Shown piece by piece: positions 36,633 through 47,111 of a DNA stretch of 64,000 nt; position 1 is the first letter of the stretch; each line of letters begins with the position of its first letter. This stretch comes from Styela clava (taxonomy: Eukaryota > Chordata > Ascidiacea > Stolidobranchia > Styelidae). The notes under the pieces were generated by a model. The model worked only from the letters and a program-made list of their open reading frames with translations. It was not told the origin of the DNA and searched no databases. The DNA lies in assembly GCF_964204865.1 (NCBI RefSeq), contig NC_135252.1, forward strand, positions 19,799,383-19,863,382, in the 5' to 3' direction. The translations under genes and the position numbers were made by a program.

Positions 36633-38202
36633 TCCCTACTGGACACACATATATAATGCATTTCAATGTTAATTGCGGTCTACTAAAAGCAGCGCATATA
36701 TGTGGATGGTAAAAAATAAATTGTGCTAACAAAGTGATTATATTGCAATTTATTTATGGGTAGCAAGTGAGTGCTCTAATTAAGATTCGATGAGTACATC
36801 GAGGCCGTTCGCATTGATTTACATTGGTTAATACTGGAACAGTAGAACTCAAACCAGGTTAAGAGGCCTGCATATCGCTTCATGTGCAAGATATCAGCAA
36901 CATCATGATGCCAGAAACTCTTGATTACTTTCCTGAAAACGTCTCGGCGGGGAAAAGAAATCAGTATATAATTATAAGTCGGTCGCAAGCAGTGCAATGG
37001 AATTCTCTTGCCCACAGTTGAGTCAACTTTACATCAACACTTATACGGGGTTGATCTTAAGTATTATTACCCAGTTTTTATACGAAATACAGGTCATTGA
37101 ATAAAATACTTGAGCTTGAGCGCAGTTTTGGAATTCAGCAGTTTATCGGTTCCCAAAATCCCGATAAATGGGGCAGGCATTAAAATATTCGAACTACGCC
37201 TATGACATTTAGAAATTATTATTATTAATACAGGCTTTCTGCCAAAGAGGTGTCAAATCATAGTTTGAAACAAAGTATTCGCCGAGTTTAATTAAAGATT
37301 TTCAATAAAACGTTGCAGTAACTTAGAAATCAAAAATATAATTTTACTCATTTCCTCAAAGCAGCTATTCCAGCTTTTTCACTTTAGTGTGGAAGACTTC
37401 CATGTGTAATTCTGATAAATTGAAATTCGATTGTCGGTCTACTTTCTTAGTCTCGTCCGGTAACCAGTGGAAGGAATTAGTCAGGCATAAAATTAGTTAG
37501 CCAGTTATCCTTGTTTTTAGATGCATGGACTTGATAGTGTAGAAAGCTGTAACCGATCAGCGGTAATGTGAACACCCTTAAGCCGAAATGAATTTAAAAT
37601 TATTCAGTCACAAGTTACGTTTAATATACAAATTCTTTTATTGCGATACGACCAAGTAAATTGCATATATTTTGCAAAAGTCACTCCGAGCAACCGGTCA
37701 CTACAACTATTTGGCTTAGCGAAAGGTATTTTTCATTATGTTATATACATGAAACGATACTGTTTTATGTTACCCCTTTCACAATGACAGCGGTTAATCA
37801 GTAAATTCCGTCTGGGTAACGGTTGAAGTTTTTTCATTGGGATTTGCAGCCTTGGTTACCAAACTTATATAAATACTACATCTACCATATCATATATATA
37901 CATACTTTATTGATATGCTTATGTACAAATGATATTTTAATGTATTCTAATATAATAAAATTGTCAATAACTTTATCACCAAGAATATTTAGGTATATTT
38001 ATTTTAGATAGTTACGTTATTCGTAAGATCTAACACCATTATCATGAATCAAAATAATGTCGATAAACCAGAAACTCAGCAAAGTTCATGATTGAACTGA
38101 ATTTCCTTGGCCGCAGTTGTGCTGATCTCACTTTACCAGCCTTTTGTTTGCGTATTGAAGACAGCCATTTTGGTAACGATAGACGATTGTACGCTTGATG
38201 GC
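36633..38202. other. Intergenic, no gene recognised
   Basis: The first part continues the similarity to sequence downstream of copy 2 (GTGCAATGGAATTC region near 36990 versus 19820). AATAAA at 36715-36720 may end the copy 3 transcript. Otherwise nothing seen. Confidence 0.4.
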
Positions 38203-38395
38203 ACTCTGTAGTATGTGAATCAAGAGGGCGGAGACCGGAACGTAGTATGTATACCAGGTTCGGGTTAGGCCATAATTTAGGTACAAATACTACGGGATTC
38301 ACTTGGCTAGTCCCCGAACTCGTGATAGAACAAAAATAAGGAAAATTGAAATAATATTATGTCCTAACCCTAACCTAGTACACATACAACGTTTC
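38203..38395. mobile_element. MITE, GTACTCCCGTAG family
   Basis: Begins CTCTGTAGTATGTGAATCAA, carries ACTACGGGATTCACTTGGCT and ends CTAGTACACATACAACGTTT. The outermost right end is lost. Confidence 0.65.
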
Positions 38396-38435
38396 GTGAC
38401 AAGAACATTTTATGCTCCATGACATTATGACTTCC

Positions 38436-38690
38436 AAATATTTTGAACAAAAGACTGAGGGGCAGGGGTGATATTTAATGAATCATGCTACACAAAAACA
38501 TTGAGGCACTTCAGACTGATGTGTGACCAAACTTGATAAGTAAAAAACATGCTTGTAAATTTGACTTTATCTACTTGCCAAACTTTGCCACCGCTGATTA
38601 GGAGACAGTAGTTTTTCAGTGCTTTGTTGATTTCTCATTTTGCGTTGAGGATATGTTACATGACCGATTATTTTATATTCACTTCCGGGC
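38436..38690 (+). repeat. Dispersed repeat of about 250 bp (copy b)
   Basis: Collinear with 21197-21450, sharing GGGGTGATATTTAATGAATC and TTGCCAAACTTTGCCACCGC. Confidence 0.65.
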
Positions 38691-39352
38691 TTATTACGTG
38701 CAAGATGGGTACAAAGGTAATTTGAATTTTTAAACAGTTATTAAGTCCGTTTAAATATACAGGCATCACAAAATAAATATTATGTAAAGCCCAATCACTC
38801 CAGCAAAGATAAAAAAAACAAATACCTAACTGTGTAGAGTTTTTTAAGATGCTGCAAAATATCATAATGAAAAGCTCGTAATAAAAGATGTTGTTAACAT
38901 CGCAAGATCCCACAAATTTTGCTTACACATTTCATCTTTTAAGTTAACCTTTAATCAAAACAAAGTCAAAGCAACTTTGAAACTGTTGAAATGCCTTTTG
39001 AATAAGTAGAATAAATATTCGTTTTCAACCGCAAACTTACGAACTCTAATAAAACAACACATATATTTTGACTAATTTTATTATATTTTCATCAAATATT
39101 CAACTTATTCCGATTTTCAAAGAAACAATTTTTTATTAAAAACATTAGGAATGTTTAGGAAAATTGAATTAAAATTCACAGAAATAACAAACAGTGTCAG
39201 CAATCATTTCGATTCAAGTTTTTATCAATGCATGTGAAATGAAAATTTAATTCAGGTAAAAGAGAATATTAAAAAATTATTAACCTATTATATATAATTG
39301 ACTAGACTAGTATCAATAGAATACTTATATCGGCTATGTATATTACTTAGAT
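38691..39352. other. Intergenic, no gene recognised
   Basis: A+T-rich, no repeats or exons noticed. Confidence 0.4.
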
Positions 39353-39649
39353 CAGGGGTGTGCAACTTTCAATACAGGAGGGCAAGATGGAAGTAACTGC
39401 ATGGATGAAACCTCGTGCCGCACCATTTTCATAGGCTATCTAGTACTGTGGTAGTTATACGCACAAAATTAGACATGCGCTGTTTGCATAAGCTAGCTAT
39501 TAATACATTGTGAAGTAACATTTGTTGATATTAAATTGAACTCAGGTATATACCACGCAACCAAAGGGCATAGGAAATACTCTTCGCGAGCCGCACAATT
39601 CTTCTTTGATGACTGCAATTGGCCGCAAGCTGCAGGTTGCACACACCCG
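39353..39649. mobile_element. Short hAT-type nonautonomous element
   Basis: Ends CAGGGGTGTGCAACTT and GCAGGTTGCACACACCCG are inverted. The flanks ACTTAGAT and ACTTGAAT agree at 6 of 8 positions, which fits an aged 8-bp duplication. Confidence 0.7.
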
Positions 39650-40248
39650 ACTTGAATAACAAAATTTCACACTTTAAGTAACATTCTTGATACTTAAGCA
39701 AATAAACATGTAGTTTCTTCAATACAAGATAATTTTATTTTGCATTTATGAAAAGATCCCAATTTGAAATCATAAATGAGCAGAGCTTTTCTATTGTATT
39801 TTGAACATTGTTATTCAGCGTTGAAACAATGACTAGCGAATAATGAAGTATCATCTTCCTGATATAGATAATGTTATGAAATCAACCTAATTCCTATTCG
39901 GAACGCCATACCTCATTTTTCGAGAAACAATATTTATAACAAATATCAACGGAATAAGAAAAAGAAAAGAAATGTAACTACAGTCCCTGAGGTCTTGTTT
40001 TAATGCTCAAGTATTATTTCAATGCTGTAATTTTCAGATGTTCCCTTGTTCTATTGCATGAGTTGCATGAGGGTATTCCAACCCCACGGAGTGCCAGAGG
40101 AGTTTCACAGCTTCACTATTAACAAATGGGTTGAAATTTCTTTCGCTACTAAAAAACAATAAGTTGAAAAAAAAATTAATAAACAGTAGCGTTTTATTTA
40201 AAGTCAAAAAGTTGGAGCAGATGACAAACATAATATTCTTAGATAATA
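39650..40248. other. Intergenic, no gene recognised
   Basis: A+T-rich with no splice-supported exon. Chance open frames only. Confidence 0.4.
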
Positions 40249-41978
40249 ACCAGCCGCGCTGGTTATTAAACTTTTTCAGCCGCGCCCCCCCTCGAAAAAT
40301 TTTACAAACTTCGCGCCCCTCCCCCCCTCTTTTCGCTTTGAAAAAATACTTTTGTGACGGACAAGTTGTTATATATTAAGATGGCGCTATAACTGAGTGT
40401 TGGTCTCATAGCGGTATGCTCAGATTGTTTAGGCATAAAACGCTTCGGGGTACAACTTCGCCATTCACTGTCGTATGTATAAAGCCAAATAGTGGTTGGT
40501 CATCATAAATTCTCGTTTTTTCGCTCAATTTGCAATACTTGGCAAAGTCAAACTAATTATTAAGTAAAACTAAACAAGCAATAAACCTATCCTTTAATTT
40601 ATTTTCTGCTTAAACGTTTACATAAGACACGTAAAATTTCAATCAATTGTTGTCGCTAAGGCGTTTGCGATTGCATTTTGTTTAAATCTCCATTGTTTAC
40701 GTTAGCGTGGCGTGGTATTTAAGCCCTAAAAATCTTGATTCCGGTGTTTATTCTTCCTAAATCCGAAATTTCCCTCGACATATTCTTGTGCCGCGAAGAC
40801 GATTATAATTACTTTTTTGTTCTCGAATGGAACCATGACACCTCTGAGAAAAACGAGTTAATTTTTATTATAATCATCAGCGACGAGATGCTAAAGATAG
40901 AATAAAGAAGTGAATCCGTAACTAAAAATTTTTTATTGTAAAAGTGGCGTTATAAAATACTAAAAATAAAACGGAAAACGCCATGAGTTTTGTTTTGGGG
41001 TGGACCGCGACAGATTAAAAACATTTTCTTAGACATTGAAAATCTCATAAATTCCTTGTGCGTGCGCCACACCAGTAGTGTTCTAAAACTACAAACTTTA
41101 TTTAAATTTTACTCCGTGGGATCGCAGACTTATATATATACTTATATCGCAGGAATATCTGTAACGGTGATGTCTTGGAATTAATCGAGTGGCCGAATTG
41201 CGATAGAGCGGAGTGAGAGATGCAGGGACAGCTCATATTGGTGAAATTGGCAAGAATACAAATCAAAACAAAATGTAATCGACATTTTTATGGTTGCGGA
41301 TTACCGTGTTATTTTAGAGTACTGGTGCTTTTATTTTATCGACGCAATCGCAAATTTAATTTATCACGATTAAATGAATAAAGCAACCATTTTAAATAAG
41401 TATATCAATCATGGATTGAATATTTTATTCAACAAAAAACCATTACATATTCGTTGAAAAAGTCGGCTCTTTTAATGATTGGCGTAATCTCGAGGACTGA
41501 CTCCGAAGCCGTATCGCGGGGATTTCGTTTCGATGAATATGTATTTTTCATTTACTAATATACTTTACATGTATTTTAGTTGTACTAAATTAAATATACC
41601 TTTTGGGATATTATACCAGATCTTTCTAATGACGACAACGAATTCACACGAGTGCAATATATATAAAAAACTAAATGCAATCACACTTTATTATGTCTGC
41701 GGATTGGCGTGGTATTTTAGATAGGTAATATTTTGTTGTGAGTCGCCGCAAACGCGAGTTACCTCGAACACAAATGAAATAAAATAGAGAGACTTTTTGA
41801 ATTATTGTAGTTATCACGAGACAGAAAAATTTATTATAACACGAAAAAGCCGGTATTTTTAACAAACGCGGAGACCGTTTCAGGAGCCGATACATGTAAA
41901 TTCACGATTCCAACTTGTGACCTCTCGCGCCCCCCCTGGGAGCATCTCGCGCCCCCCAATTTGAGAACCACTGAATTC
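40249..41978. mobile_element. Large hAT-type nonautonomous element
   Basis: The right end, read inward, is CAGTGGTTCTCAAATTGGGG followed by GCGCGAG repeats, a classic hAT end. The left end (CAGCCGCGCTGGTTATTAAA, then CGCGCCCCCCC) is its disturbed mate. The interior shares an ordered block with the 26.1-28.0 kb element (TCGACGCAATCGCAAATTTA; AAAAGTCGGCTCTTTT; GCGGGGATTTCG). No transposase frame seen. The duplication is not clear. Confidence 0.5.
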
Positions 41979-42157
41979 TAGATAGTTCAGATTTCACAAA
42001 ATAATAAAGATGTTCAAAGCTTAAGTGTTTATGTAAAGAGTAATTGTATCTGAAAAAGTTGGTTAAGATTCCAAAAGAGTGAATTATCAAAATCTTAGAC
42101 GATTTTTACACACGTCACAAGTATCATAAATAAAGATGTACAAAAAAAGATACATAC

Positions 42158-42311
42158 AACATTGTAACTAGTTTAATGAGCGCATTTGTTCGGGCATCCA
42201 TTATTTCCTTTTCGCGGCGGTGGTCTAATTCTCGCCGTACTTCCGCTCTTAGCGAACACTGTAATTCGTATTTTCTCTCTTTCTCTTTTATTTTTAAACG
42301 TATTTCTTCTT
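42158..42311 (-). pseudogene. Shortened coiled-coil exon of the MGxxxS family
   Basis: A 154-nt frame lies between an acceptor (TTAACAGAG) and a GTATGT donor and ends in phase 2, like exon 2 of the family (208 nt). It reads EIRLKIKEKERKYELQ, then RRELDHRREKEIMDART and ALIKLVTML. The difference is exactly 54 nt, or 18 codons, so the frame is kept. The MAQDR start is missing, the phase-1 acceptor needs the second of two adjacent AGs, and I found neither an MGxxxS exon nor a GINPF exon around it. It could be an exon of a diverged, still working gene or an orphan. Confidence 0.4.
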
Positions 42312-44726
42312 CTCTGTTAATATATATAAAGCGACAACAAATGAAGGCATAGCCTGTCAATATTAAACAGTCTTCCTCATTAGATATTTATTTGCAATTA
42401 AAGTGCCTAGTCATGACTATAAATCCATACAATTCATTATTTCTTCTAGCATAAAACGTGTCAAAATCAATTCAGATCAATAAGACAGTTTCCATATACG
42501 AATCCAATACCAACTTAAAAATTTTGAATGTCCTTTCCATCTTCCCTCAACATACTAAGCTCATAAATGAATACAAAAACTATTCGTCATGTAATATATC
42601 CTCTCCGAAAAATGAGGAATCAACACTAAAATGTTTGACAAAATGATAGGGTCAAATATAAAAGCATGTTTTTTCAACTTATCAAGTTTGGTCACACATC
42701 AGCTGCATTCTTGGTAGTGAGGTGCCTCAAATGTTTGCTTGGTAACGCGATTCAGTGTCAGATTACTTGATTACTTGTAACATGATTACAAACCACTGTA
42801 CTGACATTTTTGCAGACAAAAGAAAATTCATTTTCGTCTCGAAACGATTGTTGTTATATTCAGATTTGAGGATTTGGGAAACCCCTACACACTCATCGGA
42901 CACGGAATACGTTGGCCCAACACACCATACCTATTTATCAAACAAAACGCCCACTTTAGAAGAGAGCTCTTCAAACTAAGGGTCAGGCCTGAGGCTTATC
43001 GTGAATGGGCTCAATAGGAGTCGCGGTGCCAATTATTCGTCAGAATTATCCATACTTACACCTCTTTCTTTTGCCACCACTTATTTGTGTGAAAAATCGT
43101 TTGCATAAACAAATGCGATGCATAAAATCCCGCATATTTGATAGGATTTTTCCGTAAGTTGTATCCCCTCATATTTTTCTTCTTATTTGCTGTTTTAAAT
43201 TGAATGTTATAATTGCCTTAATAAATTCCGCTGGTTGTGAAAATGACGTAAAGTTTTATTGTGTCCACGTTTGTTCTGGGATCATTATAATTGGCTGTGG
43301 GCTCCTCTCGTTTTCCAAGGTCTGCCGCGTACAAGAAGGCTATTATTCTACTTTTCTCAAACAGCATAGGTTTTATATTTTCAATGTTGCTCGGAATTTG
43401 TCTTGATTAAAGATTAAATCAAAAAGATAAAATTAGTAAGAAAAATTTATGGGAAGTTGCGAGGTTACCAAAGTTCTAGAAAATAGGAAACAATTTGATG
43501 AATAAAACACCACTCCGTAGAGAAATGAAAGTATTCTCAGATTTAATTCTCATCCAACTGTTGGGCAAGGTTTTACTATGTTTTGTTCCGGTTTAATCAA
43601 ATTTTATTTTGAGATAAATAAATCAATATTTCTAGAATTTAATGTGTGATCAATTGGCACATAACAATCTTAGAAAAATAGGGATCAATTATGTGAAAAA
43701 CATTTTCTGCGCCGTATTTTCAGTAATAACCCATAGATTTTATTTCGAAATAAAATAATTAAGCAATATTTTCAGAATACAGGGGGTACACCAAAATCTG
43801 ACTTCCGAAATGTATACACTTCATCAATGAAAACAGCAGTCAGTATTTGTATTTTGGAAGTGTGTTCAAATGAACCATCACCAAACAATTCATCCGACAA
43901 GGTTACCATGATATGCTCAAATAGTGAATTTATTTCGAGAATTTAGCAAGTCGTGCTATGGTAAAATCTTTGAAAAAAGGGTTTAATTTGGTAAAAGAAT
44001 AACTAATTACTGAAACTGAATTCAATAATGAAAGGACACAACTGTGTTCAAAATTAACCGTTAGCCGACTGCTGTATATGATTGTGTGTTGTTCCCTCTC
44101 GAATGACGAATCGATATTATTGGGCGAGCGAGATACTGACAGTTGAAGCTGTACAATTACTATCGTTGGCATTGTAGATTTCAAATCCCATGCACTCCAC
44201 CCAGGGTATGAAGAATAGAAATGCAAAACCGAAAATGCTGTCAGCTGCATATATAATACATACAGTACCCAAGATGTTGTTACTACATGAAAAGCATTAT
44301 TCGAGTAACTTTCCACTTTTTTCACACACACCCTCAAACCAGTCGACATTTGTCGTGAGGAACATGTCTACAACAGTTTCGAAAACAAAGAAATACAATA
44401 CCGTCTAAAATTGCGCAAACAATCCAAATGAGGAAGTCAATGATACCATGTATATTACCTAAAAGTGTTTCCAGGTTTGATATTTTCAGATAAATTAATA
44501 ATGGGAGCATTTTATTTTACATTGTTGATTTATAGATGTGTTAGTTTTAACAGAGAAATAGCGGCGACGCGTTTCATTCAAATCAAATTCGACCTCTGGG
44601 TCGTTTTAATGAAAGAGATAGCATGCTTTGGTTTCTGCGTGACTAACCACTTATCCTTCTTCTATGCTTTTGTGCCGGCGGATCCGTATGCATATAATGC
44701 AAGGATGATGTAGCAAGAGTAAACAC
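42312..44726. other. Intergenic; inverted piece of the 250-bp repeat
   Basis: At 42659-42752 a reverse-oriented piece of the 21.2/38.4 kb repeat is seen (AACTTATCAAGTTTGGTCAC). The minus-strand frame 43930-44349 (139 codons) has no recognisable domain. Nothing else supported. Confidence 0.4.
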
Positions 44727-45012
44727 GAGAATATCGGTCGGAGACCGACGACTTATCGATCGAAACTGCGGTTTCGATTTATGACTCCATAGTGACACTA
44801 CGTGTCCCATTACTAATTAATTAATACCTCGCTAATTATATGACATAATTCATCCAAAATAAATATGCTACTGGTCCGAGATATGATAATTCCACATGCA
44901 AAATTTGGAGCCGATTTAACCTCGCTTTCGTGAGATATCGCGTGCATCTAACAGACAGACAGACAAACAGACAAATACCTATCAACATACTTACCGATCA
45001 AGATCGATAAGT
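44727..45012 (-). mobile_element. (GTCT)n-bearing HINE-like repeat
   Basis: GAATATCGGTCGGAGACCGA at one end, a CAGACAGACAGACAAACAGA tract and ATACTTACCGATC hairpin at the other. Confidence 0.65.
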
Positions 45013-45138
45013 AATAGCTATCCTAAGTGATTCAAGAGTCTTGCTGCACACTAACACAAATATATTTCTGTGACGTTTCGTCTGACCAAGGTCAGACTTC
45101 TTCAGACATACATAGTTCAACTATAACAAGAAAAGCAG

Positions 45139-45523
45139 ATACGAGAATATCGGTTGGAAACCGAAGACTTATCGATCGATAGTTAGGGGATCCCCCAAAA
45201 CAGAAACTGCAGTTTCGATTCATCCGCTCTTGTAACTTGCGCACTGCGCATCGCACACACACACTCGGCGGGTCTCAAAATTCTCTCGCTTTACAAAAAT
45301 CTAGATCACGATATCAATAATTGATTGATAACTCGCTAATTATACGACATAATTCGCCCAAAATCAATAGGCTTCTGGTCTGAGATAAGATGAATACACA
45401 TGCAAAATCTGGAGCAGATTTAATCTCGCTTTCGTGAGATATTGCGTGCATCTAACAGACAAACAGACAAACATACAGACAAATACCTATCAACATACTT
45501 ACCGATTAAAATCGATAAGTAAC
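45139..45523 (-). mobile_element. (GTCT)n-bearing HINE-like repeat, long form
   Basis: Long form with the GGGGATCCCCCAAAACAGAA segment shared with the 17.2 and 35.2 kb copies. Ends in ACTTACCGATTAAAATCGAT, a hairpin. Confidence 0.65.
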
Positions 45524-45871
45524 AAGCATATTTGAACAATCAGTGTAAGAGTATGGGATTTACGCATGTTAAATAATCAATAAAATAAGTGAAATCTTGA
45601 TTAAATATCAGCGGGTGACTGAAATGAAAAGTCATTGATGGTATCTCTCTCTTTGTTTTATATTTAGCAATTGAAGTCCAAACTAAACAATGGTGTTTTG
45701 TGTTTCTCAGCATTGGATGATGCTGACCAGAAAAGTCGTCTGTGAGTCAATTGCAATATATTGATTGTGTTTGTCTGTTGATGACATATCTGGCCATGTA
45801 TGATCCAACCTTGTGAATAACATTAAGTACAAGTGATAAGTTACACAATGAATGAAAGATTTGTAATTGCT

Positions 45872-46180
45872 CTAAACTTCCTTAATAATCATCCCATGTG
45901 GTTCATGTGTCCCGAAGAAATGAATGAGATAAGATTCTTTGTATTTTCTATAAATGTGGTCATGAAATAGTTTTTCAATGCCAATGACACTGAAGTCTTT
46001 AAGTGAATGTCCCGGTTGGCTGAAATGGGCACCTACAACTAGATCTTTGTTTTGGCTTTTATACTTCTAATATGTTCAGTTATTCTATATTTGAGATGCC
46101 TTCCCGTTTCTCCTATGTATTGCATTCCACACTTTTTGCAACAAAAATTCCCCACATTCTCCGTGAGGATTTCTGTTGTT
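45872..46180 (-). pseudogene. Penelope-like element relic, GIY-YIG endonuclease part
   Basis: The minus strand reads NFCCKKCGMQYIGETGR, then HLKYRITEHIRSIKAKTK; a one-base frameshift follows, and homology continues DLVVGAHFSQPGHSLKDF with IEKLF and THEPHG to a stop. The CxxC before YIGETGR, Arg and EH on the helix, and HF..PGHS are typical of the GIY-YIG nuclease at the C terminus of Penelope-like retroelements. The frameshift and absence of a reverse transcriptase upstream mark a dead fragment. At 45050-45100 lies ACGTTTCGTCTGACC with an inverse TCAGACTTCTTC, which may be the element's terminal region, now separated by a HINE insertion. Confidence 0.6.
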
Positions 46181-47111
46181 TTGGGGAGGAAATACTATAC
46201 TTTGGTATAGATTTACTTATAAAATTAATATAGATAATAAATATATTAATATATATCGATAAATAATATATTAATATAGATGACTTCTGAATTCACCAAT
46301 TTTCTTTTTTTTCTTAAAATCTTCCTTTAACGCTTTGGACTACACTTTCCTGATTTTAAAAAATGTGCTTATATATGCTGCTTATACGAGCACCACCACG
46401 CGGGTTTCTACTGTTCATTTTTGTCATCTCTTGCTCAACAAACTGCATAGGTTGGCGGTCGGGTATCGGTTATTTTAATTCCATATATTTTAGTGCCTAG
46501 ATGTGTCGCTATGTAGTATAAAATACACCCTTTTATTGCGGACATTCGGGACGTATAAGACCCCCTTTGAGCTGCTAATAAACTAAATGTTCATTCAGAC
46601 GCCCAATTTATGACTTGTTGACGTGGACTCGTCTAGAATGTGTACAAAACGTGTATTGGATAAGCAGATTTTGCATCGGTCACAAGCTAGTGTTTTTGTG
46701 ATGATCGGATGTGCAGACTGGGTACTGACGTAGAGCACTTCTCTAACACCATGACTACATAAACAAAAAAACAGGCAGGTTTTCAGCCAGACTTTTTGAA
46801 AAATAAAACTTAACAATACCCTGCATTATACGTTGATTTATTGAACAATAGTATTTGAGACAAAGGCTGATTATAGCGAGGGATACGGACCCTGTCATTT
46901 TCTTCATATTAAGAGCAAAGTCAGGCTTAAGCAAGTTAAATGATTTTGTATTTTGTATAATTTGTAAATTCGTTATAGCCGATAATTCTTTTAATTATTT
47001 ATGCTGAATATATACAAAAATTAAGCAAAATATTTGCATGTTTTCAAAAAGTCTTGACTACGTATACGTGTCTTTGCTGATCCTAAGTTATTTCTTCAAT
47101 AGATGAATGAC
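46181..47111. other. Intergenic, no gene recognised
   Basis: A/T tandem-like tract at about 46220-46280. ATTAAA on the minus strand at 46990-46995 could end the peptide gene A transcript. Confidence 0.35.

Noticed and set aside
41902..42090. Possible third exon for the 42.2 kb coiled-coil exon (acceptor TTTTTCAG, frame of about 60 codons)
   Set aside because: The frame runs into the end of an hAT-type element and shows none of the GINPF or FAR motifs of the family.
43930..44349. Minus-strand frame of 139 codons
   Set aside because: No domain, signal peptide, paralogue or splice partner; an overlapping plus-strand frame exists.
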